NCBI GenBank assembly: GCA_963834305.1
Contig: CAWIAX010000004.1
Location: 372,001 to 436,000 of the forward strand
Source of the DNA: JACCXG01 sp963834305
GTDB lineage: Bacteria > Acidobacteriota > Vicinamibacteria > Vicinamibacterales > 2-12-FULL-66-21
Length of the DNA stretch: 64,000 bases
Direction: 5' to 3'
Below the pieces are notes generated by a model. The model was not told the DNA's origin. It was given only the letters and a program-made list of their open reading frames with translations, and searched no databases. Of the stretch, positions 8,509-16,775 are shown one piece after another; within the stretch, counting starts at the first letter, position 1; each line of letters begins with the position of its first letter. The translations under genes and the position numbers were made by a program.

Positions 8509-9912
8509 GTGCCTGAGTTTCACGCCGAGCCCTACGTCTACCTCGCCGGGCTGTCCCACAAGTCCGCGCTCATCGCCTGGGGCGCCTTCTATTTCCGCAC
8601 GCATTCGAGCGGCACCGCCAAGCTGGTGGACGACGACGACCTCCAGTGGGTGCACCCGCCGCGCTGCGATTCGATCGGCTGCCGGTCGAAGCCCTACGGC
8701 CCGGCCGAAGTGGAGGTGCGCGACGAGACCGGGGCGGTCGTCGCCACCGCCATGACCAACGACGCGAACCACTGCCAGATCTCCGGGCTGCGCGCCGACA
8801 CGCGCTACACCTACACGGTGCGGGTGAAGCACGAGGAGTGGGGCAGCGGCGAGCGCTGGGACTGGGACCCGGCAACGAAGGGGCTGGTGCAGGCCGGCGG
8901 GGTCTACCGCAACGAGTTCCGCACGCTGCCGGACCCGACCGTGCCGCTTGCCGCGCCCTTCACCTTCGCGGTCATCGGCGACTTCGGCACCGGCGTCCGC
9001 AAGCCGTCGACGCCGGTCAAGCGGCAGCGCGAGGTCGCCCGGGCGCTGCAGCGCGCGGTCGAGACCGAGCACGTCCGGCTCATCCTCACCACGGGCGACA
9101 ACATCTACGCGTCCGGGCGCTTCCTGTTGTGGACGAAAGATTCCGGCGCCGAAGACGACGACTGGTTCTTCACCTTCTTCCAGCCCTACCGCTACGCGAT
9201 CAACCGCGTGCCGGTGTGCCCGTCGATCGGCAATCACGACACGCGGGAGACCGAGGAGATCGACGACCGCGGTCAGGTGATGGACAACTTCTATCTCCAC
9301 GCCCGCCTGGCCACCGAGGAGGCGGCCGGCCGCGCGTCGGTGAATCCGGGGCTGTTCTACAAGTTCCGGGTCGGGTCCGACGTCGAGTTCGTCTGCCTCG
9401 ACACGTCGAAGGAGCACTTCTTCCGCCGCGGCCGGCTGTTTTCGTACCCCAAGCACCAGGAGTTCATCCGGATGGCGTTTCCGGTCCTGCCGGCCGACCG
9501 GATTCGCTGGCGCATCCCGTTCTGCCACCATCCGCCCTTCTGTGCCGGGCCGCAGCACCGCAACACCGACGGCATGGGCGCGCTGGTGGAGCTGTTCGAG
9601 GCCGCCGGCGTGCGCGCCTGCTTCAGCGGCCACGAGCACAACTTCCAGCACTCGCAGTGGAACGGCATCGATTACTTCGTGTCCGGCGCCGGCAGCAAGA
9701 TCCGCACGGGCACGCCCGGCCGCATGGACGAGGCGCACACCAGCAGCTGGGCGCCGACCTGCCACTTCCTGCTCGTCACCATCGCTGGCGACGCGATGAC
9801 CGTCCGCGCCATCGGCGAGGAGGACGAGGACGGAGCGCTGCAGGACATCGGGCGATTCGAACCCTCGGGCGCCTCCGTGCGCGGACCCATCGTGGTGCCC
9901 GCCGGCTCCTGA
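8509..9912 (+). CDS. Calcineurin-like metallophosphoesterase, purple-acid-phosphatase type
   Basis: 467 residues from a GTG at 8509. An N-terminal fibronectin-III-like domain (~1-140) precedes a metallophosphoesterase domain with all metal motifs in order: AVIGDFGTG, TTGDNIY, SIGNHDTRE, FCHHPPFC and SGHEHNFQHS. The domain order matches purple acid phosphatases and related phosphodiesterases. No signal peptide is visible, so it appears cytosolic, unlike most purple acid phosphatases. Substrate is unknown. The gene stands alone with a 48-bp gap to the PHP-domain protein downstream, which may be co-transcribed. No obvious Shine-Dalgarno precedes the GTG. Confidence 0.85.
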   Translation: MPEFHAEPYVYLAGLSHKSALIAWGAFYFRTHSSGTAKLVDDDDLQWVHPPRCDSIGCRSKPYGPAEVEVRDETGAVVATAMTNDANHCQISGLRADTRYTYTVRVKHEEWGSGERWDWDPATKGLVQAGGVYRNEFRTLPDPTVPLAAPFTFAVIGDFGTGVRKPSTPVKRQREVARALQRAVETEHVRLILTTGDNIYASGRFLLWTKDSGAEDDDWFFTFFQPYRYAINRVPVCPSIGNHDTRETEEIDDRGQVMDNFYLHARLATEEAAGRASVNPGLFYKFRVGSDVEFVCLDTSKEHFFRRGRLFSYPKHQEFIRMAFPVLPADRIRWRIPFCHHPPFCAGPQHRNTDGMGALVELFEAAGVRACFSGHEHNFQHSQWNGIDYFVSGAGSKIRTGTPGRMDEAHTSSWAPTCHFLLVTIAGDAMTVRAIGEEDEDGALQDIGRFEPSGASVRGPIVVPAGS

Positions 9913-9960
9913 GCCGCCGCGCGGCGCGGTCCGTGGTGTCAGAATAGGGCTGGCCGCACC

Positions 9961-10653
9961 GTGCTCAAGGTCGAACTCCACGCCCACACCGCGCTCGACC
10001 CGATTGATTACATCCCGCACAGCACCCGGGAGCTGATCGACCGGGCGGCCGCGCTCGGCTACCACGCGGTCGCGGTGACGCTGCACGATCGCTATTACGA
10101 TCCCGCCGCGGATCGCGACTACGCGCGCGCCAGGGGCGTCGTGCTGATCCCCGGCATCGAGCGGACCATCCGCCGCCGCCACCTCCTGCTGCTGAATTTC
10201 CCCGCCGAGTGCGCCGCGGTCTCGAGCTTCGACGAGGTGCGGGCGCTGAAGCGCCGGCACCCGGCCGGGCTGGTCGTGCTGCCGCACGCCTTTTACCCGA
10301 CGCCCTCCGCGATGGGGTCGGACACCGACGGGTGCAGCGACATCATCGACGCCGTCGAAGTGAACGCGATGTTCACCCCGTGGGTGAACTTCAACCGCCG
10401 CGCCATGGACTGGGCCCGGGCGCACGGCAAGCCGCTCGTCGGCAACACCGACCTGCACCTGCTCGAGCAGATGGGCACCGCGTTCACCCTCGTCGAGGCG
10501 GAGCCGGAGGCGGACGCGATCTGCGCCGCGATTCGCGCCGGGAAGGTGGAGCTGCGGGCCCGCCCCATTCCAGCACCGCGCGCCGCCTGGATCTTCGCGC
10601 GGATGCTGCTCTTCGGCGCGGTCGGCCGCGCCCGCGCGCGGCTCGCCCGCTGA
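9961..10653 (+). CDS. PHP-domain metal-dependent phosphoesterase-like protein
   Basis: 230 residues from a GTG at 9961. The N-terminus LKVELHAHTALDP has the HxH metal motif of the PHP superfamily; later metal ligands are visible in VALTLHD-like (AVTLHDRYYD), PGIERTI, VLPHAFY, DAVEVNA and VGNTDLHLL. It is similar in length to stand-alone PHP phosphoesterases (about 220-290 residues) that act on small phosphoesters or nucleotides. No export signal. It follows the metallophosphoesterase by 48 bp, so a phosphoester-processing pair is plausible. Family assignment is good; the substrate is unknown. Confidence 0.8.
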   Translation: MLKVELHAHTALDPIDYIPHSTRELIDRAAALGYHAVAVTLHDRYYDPAADRDYARARGVVLIPGIERTIRRRHLLLLNFPAECAAVSSFDEVRALKRRHPAGLVVLPHAFYPTPSAMGSDTDGCSDIIDAVEVNAMFTPWVNFNRRAMDWARAHGKPLVGNTDLHLLEQMGTAFTLVEAEPEADAICAAIRAGKVELRARPIPAPRAAWIFARMLLFGAVGRARARLAR

Positions 10654-10808
10654 CCGCCGGCCCCCCCCCGAACGCCCTGACAACGCCCGCCCGGACGCCC
10701 CGCCTGACACGGGCGGCCGCGGACGGCAGTAGAATACGAGCGCCGTTCAAGTCAGTTCAGTGGCGGATCCGCGACAGCCGCGGCGCTCCGCGTCTCGAGG
10801 AGGACACA

Positions 10809-11489
10809 ATGCGTCTGGCCAGAATGTTCGTGGTGGGAATCGTCGCTGCCGGGATGATCTACGCGTTTCCCGCGGCACAGGAGCAGGCCGACGCCGACCG
10901 CAAGGTGAGCGGGGGCGGCGTGACGGCCAAGGGCTGGCAGGGGCGGGCCGACACCGGCAACCGCCAGGGGCTGACGATCAAGGACTCCAAGTTCGCCCCC
11001 GAGGGCAGCGGCTTCCGGCTCATGACCGGGCCGGCGGCGTTCTACTGGAACCCGGCGCATGCCGCCAAGGGGGACTTCACCGTCAAGGCGACCTTCGCCG
11101 AGGCGAAGCAGAGCTACAACCACCCGCATCCGTTCGGCGTGTTCATCGGCGGCTCAGGCCTCGACGGCGAGGCGCCGAACGCGCTCTACTGCGTGGCCTA
11201 CCGTGACGGGACCTTCCTCGTCCGGCAGTTCGTGGCCGGCAAGGCGACCACCATCGCCAAGAAGAACGCGCACGAGAAGGTGGCGAAGGCGGCAGGCCCC
11301 GAGGCTGCGGTGACCCAGGAAGTCGGCTGGTCGGTGAAAGGGGACCGCGCCGAGTGCATGATCAACGGCGCGTCGGTCTGGAGCGGGACCAAGGCCGATC
11401 TGAACAATGCGTCGTTCGACGGCCTCACGGGCATCCGGGTGAGCCACAACTCCGACGCGCTGGTGTCGAACTTCACCGTCAGCAAGTAG
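10809..11489 (+). CDS. Secreted protein of unknown function, possibly concanavalin-like beta-sandwich
   Basis: 226 residues from the ATG at 10809, with a strong GAGGAGGA ribosome site at 10797-10804. Residues 1-24 are a signal peptide (MRLARMFVVGIVAAGMIYAF, cleavage near AAQ). The mature part is rich in Gly, Asp and aromatic residues in alternating strands (GFRLMTGPAAFYWNP, HPFGVFIGG, LTGIRVSHNSDALVSNFTV), reminiscent of the DUF1080/laminin-G sugar-binding sandwich, but I do not see a diagnostic motif. Probably periplasmic. A strong hairpin lies 9 bases after the stop. Confidence 0.7.
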   Translation: MRLARMFVVGIVAAGMIYAFPAAQEQADADRKVSGGGVTAKGWQGRADTGNRQGLTIKDSKFAPEGSGFRLMTGPAAFYWNPAHAAKGDFTVKATFAEAKQSYNHPHPFGVFIGGSGLDGEAPNALYCVAYRDGTFLVRQFVAGKATTIAKKNAHEKVAKAAGPEAAVTQEVGWSVKGDRAECMINGASVWSGTKADLNNASFDGLTGIRVSHNSDALVSNFTVSK

Positions 11490-11821
11490 CCCGGCAGGGT
11501 TCGCGGTTCGCCCCGGCGCCGTGGCGCTGCGAACCGCGAACCGGCCGGCGGCTCGCGCCGCTCCGGCCGGCAGCGCACGTTTCCGTCGGCAGCCCTGTCG
11601 CGTGTGGACCCGGCGATTGACTGAGAGAAGCAACGCTGGAGAAGAGTCCGGCTCTCGGGAGCACGGGAGCGGGCAGTGCGTGAAACGATCGGGCGGCGCC
11701 GGGCTGCGGGGAGACGCACGGCCAGGACCACCGACGGAACTCCAAGCATACTGAGCGCGTCCCTCCCGCAGGTATCACGCCGCGACCGGGAGCGGTGTCG
11801 TGGAAACACCGACAGGCGAGG
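11490..11821. other. 332-bp intergenic stretch containing a 13-bp-stem hairpin
   Basis: No gene is supported. The region lies between two convergent genes. At 11498-11510 and 11530-11542 there is a perfect 13-bp inverted repeat (ggttcgcggttcg) with a 19-base loop. Each arm is nearly two copies of the heptamer GGTTCGC, so this looks like a miniature of the heptamer arrays found elsewhere. It probably works as a transcription end for the upstream gene, although no T-run follows. From 11545 to 11821 I see nothing recognisable. Confidence 0.5.
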
Positions 11822-13138
11822 TCACTGCTTGGTCATCCGTGCGCCGAGGCACGGCACCTGCCAGCTGCAGCGGCCTGGCGTCCGGTTGCTCAGCTGGATC
11901 ATCAGGGCGCCGTCGCTCACGGCCAGATCGAAGTACGCATCCGACCTGTCGTTCCACCAGGCCGATTCACTGCCGAAGCTCACGTCCATCGGATCCTTGA
12001 CCTGCCCGGTCAGCACCGTCGATCGCGCGTTGACGATGCCCATGGGCGTGATGCGGCCGCTGAGCTGATCCCCCTCCTGCACGAGCTCGACCGTATAGTC
12101 CTCCGGCACGCGATACCGCGCCTTCGGATCCGGCTGGAGGCTGAGCAGCCAGGTCCCCGTCAGGCTGCGCACCGTGATCTTCGTCTGCGCCGCCGCCCGG
12201 TCTTCCGCCATCCGGCCGTCGCTCACGTAGAGCACGACCTCGTAGCTCCGCACCCGTTCGAAGACCTTGGTCACGCGCGGCGACGAGGCGGGCGGTGGGG
12301 AACCATCACCGAAATCCCAGCGATACCGGATGTCGTCGCCGTCGGGATCGGTGATGCCCGTCGCGGTCAGCGTGAACTTCGTCGCGGACACGATGCCGAT
12401 GTTGTTGAACACATTGACATCGATCTTCCCGTCGGTCGGAGGATGGTTCGGCGCACCGCTGCCCTGGGACGCCCCCTGGCCCGCCACGGGTGACTGAGGG
12501 GGCGACGCGCCGTGAGCGCCCGGCTGGCCATCCACCGCGAGGGCCGGGGATCGCCAGAGCCGCGGGCCCAGCCACAGCGCCAGGAGCATCAGGGCGAACG
12601 CCGCCGCGATGAGCGCGAAGCGAAAGCGCGAGGGCGCCGTTGGCGCCGCCGGGGCGGCCGGGGCGGCCGGGGCGCGGGCGGCCTGCGGCAGGCGCGCCAT
12701 CAACCGCTCGACGTCATCTTCCCAGCTGTCGTCGCGCAGCGCGATCGCATGAATCGTCGAGAGGAACTGCAGCGAGTCGGGCAGCGACCCGGGCACGCCG
12801 GCGCCGGCGACGAGAACCGGGACGACCGGCTTGCCGAGACGGCGCGCGTGCTCGACTTCGAAACGGGCCCAGTCGGGTCGCGCCAGCAGGCGGTCGGCGA
12901 ATCGGCGGCGCCCCCATCGCGGGCCGATGACGACCACAACGACCGCCGATCGGCCGATGGCCTCCTGGATCGCGTGGGCGAAGTCCATCCCGCCTTCGAT
13001 CGCGGTGACGTCGAAGAACACCTGGTCCTTGCCGAACTGCCGTCGCAGTGCGTCATGGATCCGGCCGGCGTGGCCGGCGCTGTCGGCCCGCCGGTAGCTG
13101 ATGAACACCGAAAAGGGCTCGGCGTGCGGCGTTTCCAT
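11822..13138 (-). CDS. TIR domain - membrane helix - PKD domain protein
   Basis: 438 residues from the ATG at 13136-13138. Residues ~8-140 are a TIR domain (SVFISYRRADSAGHAGRI, VFFDVTAIEGG, VVVVVIGPRW, and the Glu-containing helix RFEVEHARRLGKPVVPVLV that holds the catalytic Glu in NAD-cleaving TIRs). After a Pro/Ala linker there is one transmembrane helix (~176-196, FALIAAAFALMLLALWLG). The outer part has a PKD-like beta-sandwich (~255-330, DPDGDDIRYRWDFGDGSP) and a C-terminal lipocalin-like region (TGTWLLSLQPDPKARYRV). This predicts an external sensing domain coupled to a cytosolic TIR. It stands alone, divergent from the next gene. TIR, helix and PKD are clear; NADase activity or a defence role is inference. 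Confidence 0.85.
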   Translation of the reverse strand: METPHAEPFSVFISYRRADSAGHAGRIHDALRRQFGKDQVFFDVTAIEGGMDFAHAIQEAIGRSAVVVVVIGPRWGRRRFADRLLARPDWARFEVEHARRLGKPVVPVLVAGAGVPGSLPDSLQFLSTIHAIALRDDSWEDDVERLMARLPQAARAPAAPAAPAAPTAPSRFRFALIAAAFALMLLALWLGPRLWRSPALAVDGQPGAHGASPPQSPVAGQGASQGSGAPNHPPTDGKIDVNVFNNIGIVSATKFTLTATGITDPDGDDIRYRWDFGDGSPPPASSPRVTKVFERVRSYEVVLYVSDGRMAEDRAAAQTKITVRSLTGTWLLSLQPDPKARYRVPEDYTVELVQEGDQLSGRITPMGIVNARSTVLTGQVKDPMDVSFGSESAWWNDRSDAYFDLAVSDGALMIQLSNRTPGRCSWQVPCLGARMTKQ

Positions 13139-13257
13139 ACCCGTGTGCGTGGAATGATATCCGAGCGGCGGACAGCCGGTTTCTCAACGGCCAGCAGGCC
13201 GTGCTGCCCGGTTCTGCCGGCAGCCTGCTAGAATCCGCACACTCCGGAGGATTGAGG

Positions 13258-16200
13258 ATGATGAAGCTACCGCTCGGCAACGTGTGTGTCGGACTCCTGG
13301 CCATGGCGCTGTTCACGGGCATTCCGCACGCCTGGCAGCAGCGGACGCCGCCGTCGTCCGAGCGGGCGCAGGACCAGCCCTTTCCGCCCGGCTCACCCTT
13401 CGCGCTCCTGCCCGGCTTCAAGATCGATCGCGTCACCCCCGCCGCCAAGACCGAGTCCTACATCGTCGTCACCTTCGATGCGGTGGGCCGTCCGGTGGTG
13501 TCGCAGAGCAGCTCCGGCAGCGGCAGCTCCCCCCGGATCCTGCTCGACGCCGACGGCGACGGCATCTTCGAGGGAGAGAAGATCGTCAGCGACAAGCTGA
13601 ACACCTGCCACGGGCTCTTCTTCGCGAGCCGGACCACGCTCTACGCGAACTGCCGCGGCGAGGTCGAGGGGGATCCCGCGCCGACGGCCGCTGCCGCGGG
13701 TCAGGCCGGCGGCGGCGCCGGACGCGGCGGCGCGCAGAATCAGGCGCCGGCAGCCGGCATTCCCGGGCTCTACAAGCTCGAGGACACCGATGGCGACGAT
13801 GTGATGAACACTATCGAGCGGATCCAGCGCTACACGTCGAACGGCATGGGGGATCACGGCCCGCACGCCATCCGCCGCGGACCCGACGGCTCGATCATGT
13901 TCCTGGTGGGCAACAACACGTATGTCGGCGCCCCCGGCGCCGACGGGCAGCCGACCGACGCGGTGGTCGACACCGCCAGCTCGCCGAACTGGCACAACGT
14001 CGAGGAGCGGCAGTTCCTGCCGCAGTACAACGATCCCCGGTTCGGCAACAGCACGCGGACCGGCGTGCACGCGACCGTCTGGCGCCTGCGGCCCGACGGG
14101 AAGTTCTCGCTCTTCTTCAGCGGCATGCGGAACCCGTACGATTTCGCGTTCAACCTCGCCGGCGAGGCGTTCACGTTCGACAGCGACATGGAGTGGGACG
14201 TCAACTCGCCGTGGTACCGCGAGAACCGCTCGATTCACATGATTCCCGGCGGCGACGGCGGGTACCGCAACGGCACCGGGAAGTTCCAGGACGACTACTT
14301 CGACGTCATCCCGGCGCTGCGCCACATGCGGCGCGGCTCCCCCGTGGGCGTCGAGGTCTACCAGAGCTACGCGTATCCGGCGACGTTCTTCGACAACCTG
14401 TTCGAGGCCGACTGGTCGCGCGGCCGGCTGCTCTACACGGCGCTGACGCCGGCGGGCGGCACCTACACGACCCGCGACGACCTCGCGGAGTTCCTGCACG
14501 GCGAGCCGATGCCGATCACCGATCTCGAGGTCGGGCCCGACGGCAACATCTACCTGACGACCGGCGGCGGTCCCGGCCAGGGCGGGCTCTACAAGGTGAC
14601 CTGGACCGGCGCGAAGCCGGCGTCGCCGGACATGTCCGGCATCCTGGCCGTCGTCCGGCAGGCGCAGCCGCTGTCGGCGTTCGGCTGGGCCGCCATCGAG
14701 CGGGTCAAGACGGAAATGGGCGCCGGGTTCGCGCCGGCGCTCGAGAAGCTGGCGCGCGACGGCTCGGCGGCCCCGGCCGACCGCATGCGCGCGCTGCTCG
14801 AGATGCAGCGGCACGGCGGGTCGCCGAACGCGGCGCTGCTGGCCGCGCTGCTGAAGGACCGCAGCGCCGAGCTGCGCGGCGCCGCCGCCTACGTCGCCGG
14901 GCTGCACTCGAGTGACGCCGCCAAGGCGGTGACCGCCGCGGCCGTCAAGGACGCGGGCCCGCTGGTGCAGCGCCGGGCCGCCGAAGCCGCCGTGCGGCAG
15001 GGGCTGCGCGCCGGGAGCCCGAGCTTCGTGCCGGTGAAGGACGTCTACGCGCTGCTCGAGAGCCCCGATCGGTTCGTCCGCTACGCCGGGCGGCTCGCGC
15101 TCGAGCACACGCCGCGCAGCGAATGGCTGCCGATGGTGCTCGCGGAGACCGACGTGGTTGCCGCCACCGAAGGGCTGGTGGCCGCGGCGAACACCGTCCG
15201 CGACGATCAGGCGCAAGATGAGCTGCGGCCTGTATTTGCCAGGCTGGTGGCGCTGATGCAGCGGAGCGCCCTCCCGGCGGCCGATCGGATCCGCGTGCTG
15301 CGGGCGTTCCAGGTGGCGGCCACGCAGGTCCCTGGCGGCGTGGATCCGGAGATCCGGAAGCAGGTGCACGCGGCGCTGACCAAGCAGTTCCCGGCCGCGC
15401 CGCCGGCCGGCACCTGGATCGAGTGCACCAACGGCACCGGCACGCCGTCGCGGTGCGCGCCGTTCCTGCTGGCGCACCACCTGGCTAAGGTGCTCGCCTA
15501 CACCGGCGAGCCGGACGTCATCGGGAAGATCCTGGCGATCGTGCCGAAGGAGGACGACGATCAACCCGGCCAGATCGACCTGATGTATTCGCTTAGGACC
15601 ATCGACACGGGGTGGACCGCGGCGCAGAAGCAGCAGGCGATCGACTGGTTTGCCAAGGCGTCGGCGTGGCGCGGCGGCTCGACCTTCGCCGGCCACGTAA
15701 ACAACATCTTCGACGCGACCATCGACGCGTTCACCGAGGAGGAAAAACAGCGCGCCTACCAGGCGGCGCCGCTGTTCGCGCCGCTGACCGAGGCGGAGAT
15801 TGTCACGACCGCCGCCGGCCGCGGCGGTCGCGGTGGTGCCGCAGCCACTCCGGCCGCCGGGGCGCCGGCGCCGGCCGCGGCGGCCGCCGCCGCTCCGGGT
15901 GCGGGGCGGGCTGGCGGCCGCGGCCCGACGGTGCCGGCCACCGCGAGGAACGTTCCGCTCGACCGGCAGGAGCGCTACGACAACCTGGTCTTCCCGCGCG
16001 GCGGCGGGCCCGGCTCGCTGGCTGGCCGCGGCGGCGCGCCCAATGCCACCGAGGGGGAGCGGGTATTCCGCGAGGTCTGCGCGCAGTGCCACCGCTTCGG
16101 CACGCTCGGCAAGGACTACGCGCCGGACCTCACGAAGATCGCCGACCGGATGCCGCGGCGCGACATCCTGCGGTCGATCTTCTTCCCGAACGAGAAGGTG

Positions 16201-16453
16201 GATCCGAAATTTGCCACCACCGTCCTGGCGACCAGGGACGGCGCGACGCTCCGCGGCCTCGTCGTCAGCGAGACCGCGCAGGCCGTCGTCCTGAAGACGC
16301 GCGACGGAGGCCGATCCGGTGACCGTGCCGAAGGCGCAGATCGCCCGCCGCTCGACCGAGCCGGCGTCGATCATGCCGGACAACCTGCCCGACACGGTCA
16401 CGGATGCGGGCGTGCGCGACGTCACGGCGTACGTGATGCGGATGGTCAAGTAG
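13258..16453 (+). CDS. Secreted beta-propeller/HEAT-repeat/cytochrome c protein (one frame break near the end)
   Basis: Start ATG at 13258 with GGAGG at 13246-13250; a second ATG follows at once. A signal peptide (~1-25) leads into a sugar-dehydrogenase-like beta-propeller (~45-480; DTDGDDVMNTIERIQRY, GMRNPYDFAFN, DLEVGPDGNIYLTTGGG), Ala-rich HEAT-like repeats (~500-860), a Pro/Ala/Gly linker and a single-haem cytochrome c domain with CAQCH. This order is that of the PVC-type membrane-bound dehydrogenase/haem-binding proteins common in Planctomycetes and Acidobacteria. At 16309-16310 one extra G breaks the frame; correcting it gives ADPVTVPKAQIARRSTEPAS and a normal end at TAG 16451-16453. 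Uncorrected, the frame runs into the downstream repeat array. The role is probably periplasmic oxidation of a carbohydrate-derived substrate with electron transfer through haem. Confidence 0.82.
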
Positions 16454-16545
16454 GTTCAGGGTTCAAGGTGCAAGGTTCAAGGTGCAAGGTGCAAGGTTCA
16501 AGGTGCAAGGTGCAAGGTGCAAGGTGCAAGGTGCAGGGTTCAAGG
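16454..16545. repeat. Heptamer tandem array, AAGGTGC class
   Basis: About twelve imperfect 7-bp units of AAGGTGC with AAGGTTC and AGGGTTC variants begin one base after the stop codon of the upstream gene. All units lie in one orientation, so this copy does not fold on itself. It belongs to the same class as the arrays near 37.7, 54.2, 55.5 and 55.9 kb. Confidence 0.9.
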
Positions 16546-16648
16546 CGCCGTGCACTTCGAGGGCCTGACGTGCCGCCCCGAGGGCGACAACCCCTTGACG
16601 GTGTTCCTGGCCGAGACCTTTCGCTACACGCGGGTCGGCGCGCGCTGA
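16546..16648 (+). pseudogene. 33-codon gene remnant behind the heptamer array
   Basis: Reading from the GTG at 16550 gives a short peptide with non-repetitive, protein-like composition (HFEGLTCRPEGDNPLTVF, then a tail ending YTRVGAR) and a TGA at 16646-16648. It has no ribosome site and directly abuts the repeat array, so it looks like the 3' end of a gene whose 5' part was lost when the array or an adjacent gene arrived. I do not recognise the family. It could also be chance. Confidence 0.3.
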
Positions 16649-16686
16649 TGTCGGGTCCGGTTCGGCCCGGGAGCTCCCGCGCACCT

Positions 16687-16718
16687 CTCGAGGTGCGGTG
16701 CCGGCACGGCACCTCGAG
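16687..16718. terminator. 32-bp near-perfect palindrome between convergent genes
   Basis: The arms ctcgaggtgc and gcacctcgag enclose a 12-base centre that is itself largely self-complementary (gtgccggcac). It lies between a plus-strand gene end and the minus-strand symporter end, which suits a bidirectional transcription stop, although neither side has a T-run. Confidence 0.45.
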
Positions 16719-16737
16719 CGGCACGCGTCGAAGGGCG

Positions 16738-16773
16738 GCGATTGGGATTGGGACTTGGGAATCGGGAGTTGGC
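16738..16773. repeat. Heptamer tandem array, TTGGGAA class
   Basis: Four to five imperfect units (gattggga, cttggga, atcggga, gttgg) lie just beyond the stop of the symporter gene on the minus strand. Same repeat class as the arrays near 47.6, 52.7 and 56.4 kb. Confidence 0.8.
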
Positions 16774-16775
16774 GC

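Noticed and set aside
6883..10710. Minus-strand open frame of 1275 codons
   Set aside because: Only the part to 8412 is a real kinase. The rest lies over the plus-strand phosphoesterase and PHP genes and has shadow-like composition.
13393..16449. Minus-strand open frame of 1018 codons opposite the first propeller/cytochrome gene
   Set aside because: Antisense shadow typical of GC-rich DNA; no domains or ribosome site, and the plus strand carries a signal peptide, propeller and CxxCH motif.
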